A stretch of DNA of 64,000 nt from Phoronis australis (lineage: Eukaryota > Phoronida > Phoronidae). Position 1 is the first letter of the stretch; the number at the start of each line of letters is the position of its first letter. Of this stretch, positions 12,510-24,676 are shown one piece after another. The notes under the pieces are model-generated. The model saw nothing but the letters and a program-made list of their open reading frames with translations. It was not told where the DNA came from and ran no database searches. Position numbers and translations under genes: made by a program. Location of the stretch: positions 218,215-282,214 of the forward strand of contig NMRA01000271.1 of the NCBI GenBank assembly GCA_002633005.1, given 5' to 3'.

Positions 12510-15500
12510 CTAAAGGAGATCAGAACAGGTACGCGTTAGTCGAACAATACTGTCATGCTCCTGAAAAAACAAAATAGGCAACAATTAAAGAAAATACCAT
12601 AACAACATACATAACAACAGAATAAACCATGATATGTACAAATTACACATCACGGTACCACAATGGCAAGGCCACTGACCGCTACAAAATAGGTTTCAAA
12701 ATTTTCCCATTACCTTGTCAAGACATTACTTCGATTGCGTCAAAGAATACCCAGAACACTTATAAGTGGAGTTCCGAGTCAACCAATGCTTCAGAACGTG
12801 ACTGATTATTGTTTTACCAAGAAGCATTCATCAATGAAAAAAATTGTCACAGCAACCTATTGATGACATTTTATTATTTAATTATCATTATTAGCACACG
12901 TTTAGACCCAGGGTTGAGTTTTCACTCATAATCCTGCTGAAAACATCTCAAACTTAAGATGGGTGGGAAAATTTCTCATCATCCCATTCGGTACACTTCA
13001 CAACGAAACATCCTGACTCTGGTACTCACATAATATTTACCGTGTTGCACCAAGCCATTCAATTCTAAGTCAAAATGTTGTAGAATTTTAGAAGTAAGCT
13101 ACAAAGATATTCCAATACGCAAATACTCCAACCATATTTCACCGACTTACAAGTCCAACCAGCTTTAGTTTGGCAAAACACTCCGGTATCAAATTCTGAG
13201 ACTTCTGTCCTAGAACATGGTATTGGAAGTGAATTACCAATTCCTTATATGAAACTGACCACACAATAATTCCTATTTCAACAGATCAAAGAGCATAAAC
13301 CCAACTATGAGCTGGACCCAACAACGAAAACACAATAACGTGTTTGGATTACATCAATAACTCTATAAATGTGATAAAATCTGCTTGTCAAGATTAAATG
13401 GCCAAATAAACCTGATAAAATCTCATTGTCCCACACAATACATTAAACTGATAACAAAAACTACTACCCTGATACAGTGATAAAATCCCTTAATTCAAAA
13501 ATCAATATATAAACCAACCGGCTGTGAAAATGATTCCATGATAAACAGGACTACAGCAATCAACAAGCTAACCCAGTTCTGCAGGCTCCTACCATGCCAA
13601 CGCTGTGACACTCTTCTGTCATGATAATGATTTTGCCCAATACCTAGCATAGATCAGGCCATTTAGTATCCTAGCCAATAAGCTTGGCTGGTGTTGGGGG
13701 CACTTGGCAAGTTTCCCAGGAACTAACTATGTTGGACAGGGGCTATTGACTGTTGTGCAACAAACAGCTGATGTGTGTGTGGAGGGGGGGAGGGCAGTTG
13801 CCAATGGTTATAATTAATAGCTGTGTGTGTTTTCATTGTTGACCATGTGACTTTGCTGCTGTTTGGAGAATAGGTTTCAAAAGGGGCAGACAAATAACCA
13901 CCCTTATTTGCACTGAGTTGGGATAAACCCATTTACTTAGAATCATTCATGCCTCAGTTGTTTCATCTCCTTGTCTACACAACTAAGGCCAAATTCCTTT
14001 AGGTTACATATGGCCTTATTGATGAAAGTCAATTCAAAGTCAATTACCAGAAAAACTAGGCTATGTCAACTGGTAAAAGTATGTATTTTCTGAAAGTATA
14101 GGGATCATGAAAATACACTTTTTTGTTCTGTGCCGTTGTTATCATAACGTGGCCACCATTTTTAAATCAAATTTTCACTTTTAGCAAAGGTACATTCATA
14201 ACACAAATACTCAGTCGATTTCAATGAAACCTTCTTTCAATGAAAGCTTGCCGATATCTCTCAAAAAAAGCTGTTAAGAATTTTTGATTACTCATTTAAT
14301 TATGTTTCGTGTTTCTTTGCTTATCGTCATGTTAATTATTTTATGGAAGAGAGTGGATGTGTTCTGATAAAAATTTTCGCTTAAAAGTGACTCTGGTGGT
14401 GAGGAAACAAACTAACTGGTAGCGAAAATAAACCCTTTGTAAACGGCAAGTCTGTCTTGTCTAAAATTTGTTTCCGCTAGCATTTTCTCCACTGAAATTG
14501 CTGGCGTTTTCACCTCTCATGTGAACCCAGTAGAGGTGTTCTGGACAACACTGCTTCAGGCATGTTCACTACTTGCACACTGAGGTGGCACTGCAAAAAA
14601 TGATTGTTGTGCATTGTTGTTTAGGACACAATGCCTTGTTTTAGCATTTATTTTAACAACCCAAATGTTAAAGCGCGCGTGTTGCAAACATGCAGAATCA
14701 TTTGCAGTTTCGACACAACACTTCGTTTTCAAGCATACCGTAACTTCGAATTTGTGCAAGTAGTGAACTCTGTCACAGAGGAATGTCCAAATCACAAAAT
14801 GGTTTGATAACAAAAATGAAAAATGCATGAATACAAACTACTGCTTAAAGTAAAATGTCACCAATTTAAGTCACACAAGAACATTAGACTGAGATTTGCT
14901 GCTCTTCTGGTTTTGTGCTGCAGACAGTGATATGTAATTATTTAAAAAATTGAAGACATTCACCGCAACATAAAAAGCCGCTGAAAATAAAAACGGACAA
15001 CTTTGGCAAATATTTTTGACTGAAATTGGCGAAATTTTATGAATCAGTTTTATGCACACATTTTTTACCTCTATCCACACAAATTCAGTTTCAAAACAGT
15101 TCAGCAATCACAAGTACTTCACAAGGACCACCGTCAGGAAATGCCAAGCGCAACTAAGATGACCATTGGCTGAACTCGAGAACTAAGGCAATATTTGCTG
15201 AGGCCAGTTATTAATCTGGGATAACGACCGATAAGCACCACTGGTACTCCAACTCTAGACAACAGTATTAAGTGTGAGTAAACCCAAGCAAGGGAGGCTT
15301 TGTGTATGAGTGGGTATTATGACATGGAGGTTGTACTGTCTGACAATTCCATGTAATAGGACCCTAATTGAAGACGAAATTAAGGGTGTTAAGTTGGCCT
15401 GGGTTCTGTTTCAAAGTCACAGCTGCTGAAAAAAGATTCAGTTGAGCAATTACGAGCACAACAAACTCTAAAAATAATTCATAGAAATACTCTCTGCAAC

Positions 15501-18500
15501 TACCAGTTGTGTATATATTAGAAGAGACAGCCCTTTTTGTCAAATTTCTCATCAAAAATATGTAAATATCGAGAAACTTTTAGTACATAATTACTTGTTT
15601 GATTTATACTATGTAGAATTTATAACACACATATGGTAAATTTTTCTTTACCCGGTATTTGTAGCAAGGCACTACGTTTTTGTTTTACCAAGTAGCAGTT
15701 TTATCCTAGAAACTTTTTGCAGATAACACATGGTAATTGGATATAGTATCTGGCACACTGTTACTTATGTCCACTCCTAGGTTATACTGTTACTTATGTC
15801 CACTCCTAGACTATGTTAGACTTTGGACCACAGAGACCCCAGGTTACGAAACACATAGTTCAGGGTGAACTACTGAACTGTTGGACCCCATAAGTTAAAT
15901 TATTATTGAAGACCAGGAGACTCAGAATTATAAAGACAGGGCAGACCGCTTAGTGTGGTTTTTGGCCAACAGCAGCCAGGTCAGAAACAGGCCAAAACCA
16001 ACACACATACAATAAACACATTCTGCAGTTTGCCTACAATGCTATGCATAAGTAGAGAACATGCCTCACAATTGCTTGCTAAATCTCACATCAAAACTCG
16101 TTTCTCATTCGCCCATTCTAGGACTTGTGATCTTCAACGGCTGTAAACGTGACGTAAAAATTAGCGAGCTGAATGTGGCTTAGAAGTGTGTAAAGCCCCA
16201 ATTCCACGTAGGTTCCGAATCAACACAGATCACATCCGACATGAGAACCGTGTAGCCGCTGTGATGAACCGCAGCCATCGCTGTTGGTCCTGGAACGTCC
16301 AAGAAGGTCCCTGGAGCTCCGTGACGGTCCGCAGAGATGACTATCGTATGATACATCCGAAGACGGTCTGTGGCCCGGGCGCGACCATTGTTGCTTCCAT
16401 GTTGCCACCGTTGTGACAGTCAATAAACGATTGTTAAACTTTAATGACCCCCAAACACCTAAATAAGCACGGATCATCCCGTATTTTGATCCGGTAGGAT
16501 CCGCCACTTTCCATGACTCCCGTGTTCATCCGAACTTATACAAGACGGAGGCTTAAGCAGTTGAGATGCCTAACTTTTTGAATTCTAGATCAATGGCATA
16601 ATGCGATTTCTTACCTCGGTGGAAGGAGGTGGGAGGGAAGCTGAAATTGGGGTATGACTATTGACAACCTCCCTCGAGGCTGATATCAAACTACAATATC
16701 CCCTCTATGTGTGTGGGAGAGTGTTTGTGTTAGCGAGTCTGTGTGGATGGTGATAACCAGTAACCAGAAGCGTGTTCAATAGAGTGAGCGCCCGCGAGCA
16801 ATTTGAGCGCCCTCGTCCTGAACAGCTGTGTTCACGTTAGCGCTCGCGAGCGCTCGCGAACAACCTCGAGAGCATGTTCGCTTAGATTTCCAAGATGGCG
16901 TCCTGCGAAGGCTTCACGTCTGCAACATATGAACCTATTATGGTTCTGCAACACGAACACTAACCTCAAAAGTTGACCGACTCATCCGAAACTGCGACTT
17001 AAATTGCGGGTCGCTGTAGCGAGGAACAGTTTCCTCGACGTAATTTTCGATTCTTGTCGAGCCAAAGTCTTCAAGGTTGTTGTCTTGGGCTGCCGATATT
17101 AATAATTATTGGTAAAGATTAATCGTATTTATCGCTCAGTACGCCATAGGAAGGACTGTTAGTGTTAAACTCATCGGCTAAGACGTTCAACACAATCTGC
17201 TTCAGAGTCGCCATACTGGATCGCACAGTGAGCGCTCACAGCTGTTCAGGAGCTGTTCCTTGTGTTCGTGAGTACACGTTAGCGGGCGCTCACTCTGTTG
17301 AACACGCTTCAGAAGTGTTCCTCCATAATCACTGAATGATCAATTTAAAGGTCAATAAGTGTTGCCTTATCAATAAACACAGGCGAATATTAGGCATTAC
17401 ATCTACAACATTGCCCTTGACCCAAAGGACCATGGAAATAACAGGGAACATGTTAATGAACACAAAACTATTCTTAATCTTACAATGCACTAGGGACACA
17501 CTTCACAGCACTTCACGGCATGACATCGATTGCGTAAGAGTTCTACTTTACTAAAGGTCTTTCCTCACATCTAGTTAAATGGCTACTAGGCTAGAGATGT
17601 GGCAACATGAACAGCTAAGATTCATTACCAATAGCTTTTGTACTCTGTCATCACCAAAGTCATTGCCAAGTGATGACAGGACCAGTCAAGTTGGAATTAA
17701 GTAGAGCTACCGTTTCAAACTTAGACATTTTAAGTACATGTAATTTTCCAAAAATGAAGAGTCTAGTCGGTTTTGGATAACTGAAAAGAAATACTTAGAG
17801 TTTACTAGAATGGTGAATATTTGATCAAAGCATTCTAAAAAATTTAAAGCAATATGTGCCAGTGTTGACAGCGACATCTGCCAATAATTTTGATGACTCA
17901 AAAGTCAACCGTCCCCATTTTATTGACGTGTTGACGCATCCCTGTTAAATCCTCATATGTATTACAAAGTTAAAGTGGGATTAAACCCATGTTTTCTATC
18001 AAAAACTAAGTTTTGATCAGCGAAATTGGTCTTAAATAGTTCATACTAAGTTTAGAAATGATATCAGAGCTTGAGACGAACTGGCAGTTCATTATTTCTT
18101 TACACCAAGCTTACAAAATCTCAGGTCACGATGGAATGAACCACCACTTCTTTCCGAGACCAAAAATCAGACCTATTTTGACTAAGAAACAACTTGAGAA
18201 CTGTTTCACAGTGGTAGGTGGCTTATAAGTCAAACCTTGTTTTATGACACAAAACACAGGTTTAATGTCGTTTTAACTTCTGTCCATGAGAGAATTTACG
18301 CTTTCCGCTAACCAATGCTCCTTTAAACACCACCAAGTGTATGCTAATGGAAAGGACCATCAGTCACAATAGGTCTCTGTCTCTGTTGCCAGAATACAAA
18401 AATTAGTTCTAAAACCAAACACTGTATGACCTCTGCACAAGATAAGTAAGACCTTCCTTGTGCAATGTGCAGAGTTGGTTCAAACACCAGGGACACAAAT

Positions 18501-21500
18501 GACCATCTGCATGTTTGCCTGATTGACCTAAAGTTTAAAACCCATGTAATATCACTCTGGGTCTTAACATGCCTTCCAATAAACAAACCACCAACTGGGA
18601 GTAAAGTAACCCACAGCTTCATTTTGTGTTAACACCAGACTTGGAAATGTCTTCTAATTACTTAGTAAAAACTTGATGAAAGCAAAAAGCAACAACACAG
18701 AATAGAACTCGTTCATTCAGGGGCTATAATCAGATGTAACGTGCCCACATATTGAGAACCAGTTTGATCCCCGTTATTCAGTGGAGAAAACTGGTTATCA
18801 AAATACGGGCACCTTATATAGGATTATTACCCATTCAGGCATAATACAAAAAAATATCACCAATTACGGACAGCAATAATCGGCAGAATCGCCACGTTTT
18901 TCCACTTTCAAAATACCGTCTGATGGAAGCTATGGCACAGAACTTGAAAATAATAAATGAAAACTAAAATTTCACTGCTCTGTCATAATCTACACTAAAA
19001 TGATGAAATTTTACCAAAAAATAGGCTCCAAATTACACAAAACACGCTATAGAACCAATGGTACTTACATGAGATGTTCAAAAATCCTCAGCTTGACTTC
19101 AGATGTTGAACACAGTTTTATGAATGGCGACTACAAAGAAATGAGGGATAAATACTTCATTAGAACCATGTGCGGAGGTGTCTTGAATAAGTTATGAATT
19201 AGATTTTCCCCATTTCCTCAGTAATAGACTAAAAACCACAGCATAACCAGAGCACGTGTATCAAAAACAGTACACAAACAAGGACGGGGTTAAGATTCCT
19301 TAATTTCGAACACTGGAAAACTTACTAATTTCCAAAAACTGGAGTCATGACTAACTGTTGTTTAGAAACAAGTGAGACTGTGTGGTCATTATTAAGAAAT
19401 GTTAATTGATTCTTTCAAAATCGAATTGAAGCGTCTTCGCAAAGAGAAATGGTTTTGAAATTGGATTTAAGAAAATTATTGCTATTTTCAGAAAACTTTC
19501 AGTGTTCGAAATTGAAGACAGCCTCCAAATGGAATTTTAAACCTGTAATGTGATCTATTGGACACTTAAACAGCAAGGACACCATTTTGTGAGCTGGAAA
19601 ATAGTCTAGACAGCAACAAAATATTTCATGTCCACAACGAGAGAAAGCGCCTCTAATCTCATATGCCTGGAGCTGTAAAGACGACATCCTTCATTTCAGC
19701 CTTCCAAATGGGTAGAAGTAATGCTATCAAGAGTTTATCATATATCAATATTCAGTTTACGTTTTGGACCAGGCAAGTTAAAACATGTTCCAACCACTAA
19801 CAGAGGCCAAAAATAACCCATCGCCAATATCGATATCAAAACATCGCCATCAGACCACTTTTGCCTCCACAGAGAAATTGGTCTCGACAAGGTGGCTTCC
19901 GGCCTGGTTTTTTTAACAACTAACAACCGTGTACCTTGGGGACACTCAGTAAGTTAGACTGACTGACAACACGTGTGCGCCAAAGAATATGGCCGTCAGC
20001 AGATCAGAGATTTAGGCTGGTAGCCAGCACAAACCCCGAGTGGAGTTCCTGCAATTATAATTCCGGAAATGTCGAGGCTTGAAGTTGAGGTTTGTATGTT
20101 TCCAAACGCCACCATTTGTTTAAAAATATTTAGCGATAATTGTACACATGAACATGCCATCTATGATAAAATCTCACCAAACTAGAACAAAATATGGCCA
20201 CCAGGTGGCATTTTATACCATTATTTTCAATATGAAAGACAGGTAGCACCAAAATTAAATGCTTTTACATGTTCCAGTTTTGTACAGTAGCTACTACCAG
20301 ACAATATTGGGCATTGAAAACAGTGTTGGAAGCCCATGAAAAATAAAAAAGGGGTATTGTTGCCATGGCAATTGCTTTTTTCTTAAATTGATGAGATTTT
20401 GCTGCACTACGGTTTACAAAAATTGAGCTTTTCAAACAAAGCACAGGACGTATGAACAAAAACACCACAGCATCTCAAATCACCGTGCTTATTTATTAGA
20501 ATCTTCTCAACATGCCATTTCTATACACTACTTACTACCAATATATAAGAAGAGGCCAATGACACACTGGTGGAACTCTTACTTGAAGCTTTACTGACAA
20601 CCGGCAGGCAGAAATCAAGTAATTGGGTACTGCCTGTAGCCCTTTTGAGCATAGGGACAAAATTAACAATCTGCCACATTAAGAATGGCCATTGACCTCA
20701 ACTCACTGGGGGAGGAGGATTGTAATGGGGGTCAACTGAGTCATTGGTTTCAGGAAAGCAAGCTAATTAACAAGGATAAAGTTATAATTAGTCCCTTGAC
20801 CCCCAGGGTGTCCTCAACAAGAGAAGACCAGCCAGTTGGTATTTATAACATAGACTGACATTTTTGTTTATCCTTTATCCTGGAGCTTGAAATTGTTTTC
20901 TCAGCAAATCAATCAGTTTTGATGCAGGGATAGTATTATGTTGAAGGCAAATGTCTACACAATGTATCAGTAATAGAATCGCCCCTATTTCGAACTAAAA
21001 TACTTGCCAAAGTTGCCCTTTTCATTTTCTCAAGGAAACATGGAAATCAGTGATCATATCAAAACCTTGAAATGATTGAATTCAATGATCAAAACAAAAT
21101 CTCACCAAACAAAGAAATGAAATTGTCATGTAAAACATTATTTCTTTATTATTTCATAAAAAGATATCTAGCTCCATATTAATATTCTTTTATGTTCAAC
21201 CTTTGCACCATAGCTACCATCAGATAATATTGAAAAATAGAGCCGGGGTATTCGAATTGTTGGAAGCCCTTGAAAAATTAGCAAACGTAATTATTTTCGT
21301 GTGAAATTGATGACATTGAACTGCACTGTATAGACAATTGCATAAAACTATCGCTGCTTTAAAACTAATTGATTTGCTGAGAAAAACCGACTCAAGTTCC
21401 ACTCTTAATTACGGAAGAACAAAATTAAACTTATCCTATGATCCTATCTCTATAAAAAACTTACTATAGTAAAAATTCTCCCATTTGGAAAAGTTAAAAT

Positions 21501-23008
21501 TTATCATTTTGCTCAAGGTCGGAGCTCATAGCGAATTATGGAAATGGACAAAATGGTCTTCCCAAATTCAAGAATCACCAGAAATATGGCAAAATAGCCC
21601 ACCCAGTACCTTGAAAACCCAGTGTACAAAATTTGAGAAATATGATGAACACCAAAATTGGTCTTACCCTAAATTCCAGAATTAAGAAAATTCGATTTTT
21701 GTCGGAGTCTCCGTGTTCCAAAGTCCACAGGCTGTCCCCAAACTGGAGAACATTTACCATACTACTAGCCTGTCATAACATTTGTATCACCTCAAGCTGG
21801 TCAAACAAAGACACCTGTAGCCATTAAAATGACTGAGGGATAAAAATATCACTCTGATGAGCAACAGTTCTGACCTGGTAACATTAACTATCAGCACCAT
21901 ATGTCAGTACCCACATAAAATAATACGCTAATCCTTAACCTCTTACAGGGCCAATCAAAATCACAACTTCTCGTTGCCCATTAATTAGGGGGACACACCG
22001 ACACACCCAAGGTGTAAATCACAAACTGTCAACATGTCAAATCACAAGGTGTGCTTGTCAACTCCGCAAATAAAGTCATTATTTAAAGCAATGGCAAGGT
22101 ATTCCTGACAACATCATTAATGGAGTCACAATTTACCGAAGTCACAAGAAGGGTGAACCGGTTTTAAACATGATGCATAACATTGACAGACGGTAGCCCC
22201 CATTCAGCGGCACCATGAATACATTTAACCGTTAAATAACAGGAGACATTCATTTCTGCATCTCAACAATCATGAGTGAGTCATACCTTACCCGAACAAC
22301 TTGAAGACACCAGTGTCTGGGGGGAAGGCGCTCTCTTTAATTAACATGTATAGGAAGGTGGTGCTGCCACACTTTCTAAATCCGAACCAAAGCAAAACGA
22401 TACTTTTACCAGCGACACTGTTAAGGTTATGAAGGTCCCCAGAAAAATCTCCAAATTTGGCTAACTTCAAAACATCATATCTCAGAAACGGCCGATAGGA
22501 TTTATAAGAAACTCTTACACATTATGCTTTTTGGTTTTTTAAATGTTGCACTTTTCCATGAGGACAACCATAATAGAACTTTCATGATCATATTGAAAAA
22601 ATTCAAAAAGTGCACAAAACAAAAACAAAACGATAATTAAGAAAACAGTTAAAACCGTTTTTGAGATTTTATCTTGGAACATTTGTATTTAACGACATTT
22701 GGTCAGGTTGTTGATACCATTGTTTTGGTATGAATGTCTCCCATTAATGACGGATTGGTGTAAAGAAAAAACCATCAATTACTACAGGACTTCTCCTTCC
22801 ACAAAATACCTAGTTATACAGAGTTAAAATCCATAGTTTTGTATACAGTTGGCAAAGACTAGACAATAAGGGGCACATATCATACATACCCTAGATCAAC
22901 CACGGAGCAACGGGTAAATGGGGGGAAATAGCTAACCAAGACGACCAAAGACTGAAAAATCAGAGGAACTACCATACCTTTCCAACACCTGCATAAGCTG
23001 ATGGTCAA
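12510..23008 (-). CDS. unrecognised multi-exon gene, 3' block (8 exons)
   Basis: The exons, read on the minus strand, are 23008-22978, 22375-22292, 20593-20583 (an 11-base microexon), 19354-19326, 19130-19069, 16640-16615, 13064-13030 and 12560-12510 (TAG stop). Most have strong splice sites, for example TCATTTCTTTGTAG and CTCAT/GTAAGT around 19130-19069. In most exons only one frame is open, and each joins the next in phase. The reading includes DHQLMQVLER, CGSTTFLYMLIKES, SPFIKLCSTSEVKLRIFEHL, LNGLVQHGKYY and a C-terminus DSIVRLTRTCSDLL. Its Leu-rich amphipathic character would suit an ARM/HEAT-type helical protein, but that is inference and I cannot name the family. The microexon and the 26-base exon are the least secure parts. 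Confidence 0.55.
14070..14300 (+). repeat. dispersed repeat family D, copy 1 (intron)
   Basis: Similar to 28735-28975, sharing GTCAACT-GTAAAAGTAT, AAAGGTACATTCATA and TGAAAC-TT-TTTAAATGAAA-like blocks in order. A more diverged relative lies near 60240-60430. Confidence 0.5.
14301..15750. other. intronic stretch with nothing further recognised
   Basis: It falls between exons 16640-16615 and 13064-13030 of the minus-strand gene. No additional phase-compatible exon, RNA gene or repeat pair was recognised. Confidence 0.35.
15757..15814. repeat. two-copy 29-bp tandem duplication
   Basis: GTTACTTATGTCCACTCCTA occurs twice, 29 bases apart, with near-identical flanks. It is short and intronic. Confidence 0.8.
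16767..17310. mobile_element. ~544-bp GC-rich TIR element
   Basis: The left end reads GAAGCGTGTTCAATAGAGTG and continues AGCGCCCGC. The right end is its inverted copy (GCGGGCGCTCACTCTGTTGA then ACACGCTTC) with one mismatch over 29 bases. A nested inverted pair, CTGAACAGCTGTG and CACAGCTGTTCAG, lies just inside. CpG content is well above the flanks. It has no transposase frame, so it is non-autonomous. CAGAAG lies on both sides, but I could not define a clean target-site duplication. Confidence 0.75.
17311..18720. other. intronic stretch with nothing recognised
   Basis: It lies within the intron between exons 19130-19069 and 16640-16615 of the minus-strand gene. Short open frames here show no splice boundaries or domains I can support. 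Confidence 0.35.
18726..18827. mobile_element. foldback element family F, copy 2
   Basis: The arms ATAATCAGATGTAACGTGCC-x-ATTGAGAACCAGTTT and AAACTGGTTATCAAAATACG-GGCACC-x-GGATTAT pair around a short loop. It shares the inner arm with the copies at 9456, 38466 and 54869, and the outer GTGCCC/GGGCAC with the copy at 38466. Confidence 0.7.
20165..20475 (+). repeat. dispersed repeat family E, copy 1 (intron)
   Basis: It shares with 21105-21400 an ordered series of blocks: TCACCAAAC-AGAA, TAGCTACCA-CAGA-AATATTG, GTTGGAAGCCC-TGAAAAAT and AAATTGATGA-ATT. Part of it recurs at 37235-37370. The open frames here are repeat-derived. Confidence 0.5.
21105..21400 (+). repeat. dispersed repeat family E, copy 2 (intron)
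   Basis: A diverged copy of 20165-20475 in the same orientation, within the intron between exons 22375-22292 and 20593-20583. Confidence 0.5.
21470..21760 (-). repeat. dispersed repeat family C, copy 2
   Basis: An inverted copy of 800-1165. Read on the minus strand, the two share GCCATATTTC-x-GTGATTCTT and the GCTCCGACCTTGAGCAAAAT block. Confidence 0.55.
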
Positions 23009-23467
23009 CTGTGGACAAAGAGTGGACGCCTAATGACTGGTCAGGCCAGAACTGAGGATATAACCTCTCCACCACTCATCACAGCCTGAGCATCAGGTGA
23101 ATCAATAACAGCTGGGCATAATTGAACCTGGCATGAAAACACACACACCACACTGAAGAATGTGATTAACAACAATGACAATGCCAACAACAATGTCAGG
23201 GATAATGCCCAGTGCCAACACAGTTATCAAATGACTGTTTTTCAATGGTGCTAAATGCAACAGTCAAGCCTATTATTACTGAGCTCACAATAGTCATGAA
23301 TGGCAGAGCAGTGAATGGAAAATACTTCAAGTCCAGACAACTCCATAATTGCCACAGTTCCCAAAGAACAACAGAGTCATTCCTCACTACTTCAGGACAC
23401 AACATGACCAACAAGTGAAATTATATTTTGTCAAATTTCCTCACAAAAATAAAAAATAAGAAAGTTT

Positions 23468-24352
23468 TTGTCTGTTAAAAGAAGATGTCACGAAACAACA
23501 TTTAATAAAGTTTTCATCGTATGTAGCATGGCCTTTGGCAAATGTATAACTGTAACTGGGTCATGTTCAAGTGATCTGGCCATAAATGCCCATTTAGGCG
23601 ATCATACTTTAGTTGTCGATAAAAGTTTTTCAAGCTTCCTTGAAACCTTGAGGAAAATCTGCAGCATAGTTCATGAATATTTTGTCAAATGGTTGGCAAG
23701 GAGGCAGCCCCCAAACGTCTGCAGCATGGCAAGGATTGGCCAGACACTCAAGAGCGGACAATGTATCATAGGCCATCCAGAGAAGCCCCACAATTGTCCT
23801 CTAAGTTCTGACGTCATCCATTTGAGAAATAAATTGCGAAGTGTAAAATAGAAGAAAATCCGACAAAAACTCAAAAACTAAACAGCAATAATCGTCCGCA
23901 AATGAGACAAAATGTTATGTTTCGTCGAACGCTACCAAAAAAGACCAAGTGAAAAATCAATCATGAAAATTAGCCGACACGAGTTAGTTACCCTGATACT
24001 TCACCAATTTCTGACAAGGCCACTGTACAACACATCCGTGACTACACTAATGAACTTACTGAGTGATATTAAGTTCATGAAACCCCCAGGAGTCATTAAC
24101 CCAGAAGTTGGTGAACTGATTAACAGAGCAGACAATTTAATTATTGGCTGGAATGTTGAGTTATTAATGTCTGGTTTACATGACCTAGAGTTCCACAGGG
24201 TTTTGGCAGTTGAAAGGTGCCAGAAACTGCAATCCCAGAGACAAAGTTACCCCTTGCTGGGGGCACTACCACACCAAGGAGTTCCCAGTATGAGCTGGAA
24301 AATGGACAAAATGACTGGAAACCAAGCAGACGACAATGCCGATGAGTCATAA
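23468..24352 (+). other. two open frames in an intron, coding status doubtful
   Basis: Plus-strand frames of 127 and 146 codons (23468-23851 and 23912-24352) lie in the long intron between exons 30210-30130 and 23008-22978 of the minus-strand gene. Neither shows a domain I know or convincing splice sites. They may be relics of a mobile element or chance frames. Confidence 0.2.
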
Positions 24353-24676
24353 ATGTGAACTCTGCTTTTAACCTTTTTTTACCCATGGGGCTTGTTTTAC
24401 AACAATACTGTGTCATTTGTCATACGCAGTCTATATAGATAACTACAATAAGATTTGATTGCAAGTTTACGTTTAAACTCGAGTCGTTATGCAATGGTAA
24501 ACTTAACTGGCACCACAACAACAAATGTCAAATTAACCTTAGTGCAAAATGCTGACTAGCATGGCGGCAGTGTACATGTATGGACTAAGCGCCCCACAGA
24601 CGTGTAGAATTGCAGTTAGATACAGCCTAATCAGAGAGGGTTTTAAGGCATTCTGGGAAGTGAATATTGCGGGCAC

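Noticed and set aside
16186-16507. GC-rich open frames on both strands
   Set aside because: No splice boundaries or recognisable domain; probably part of an old repeat, but no partner copy was found in the window.
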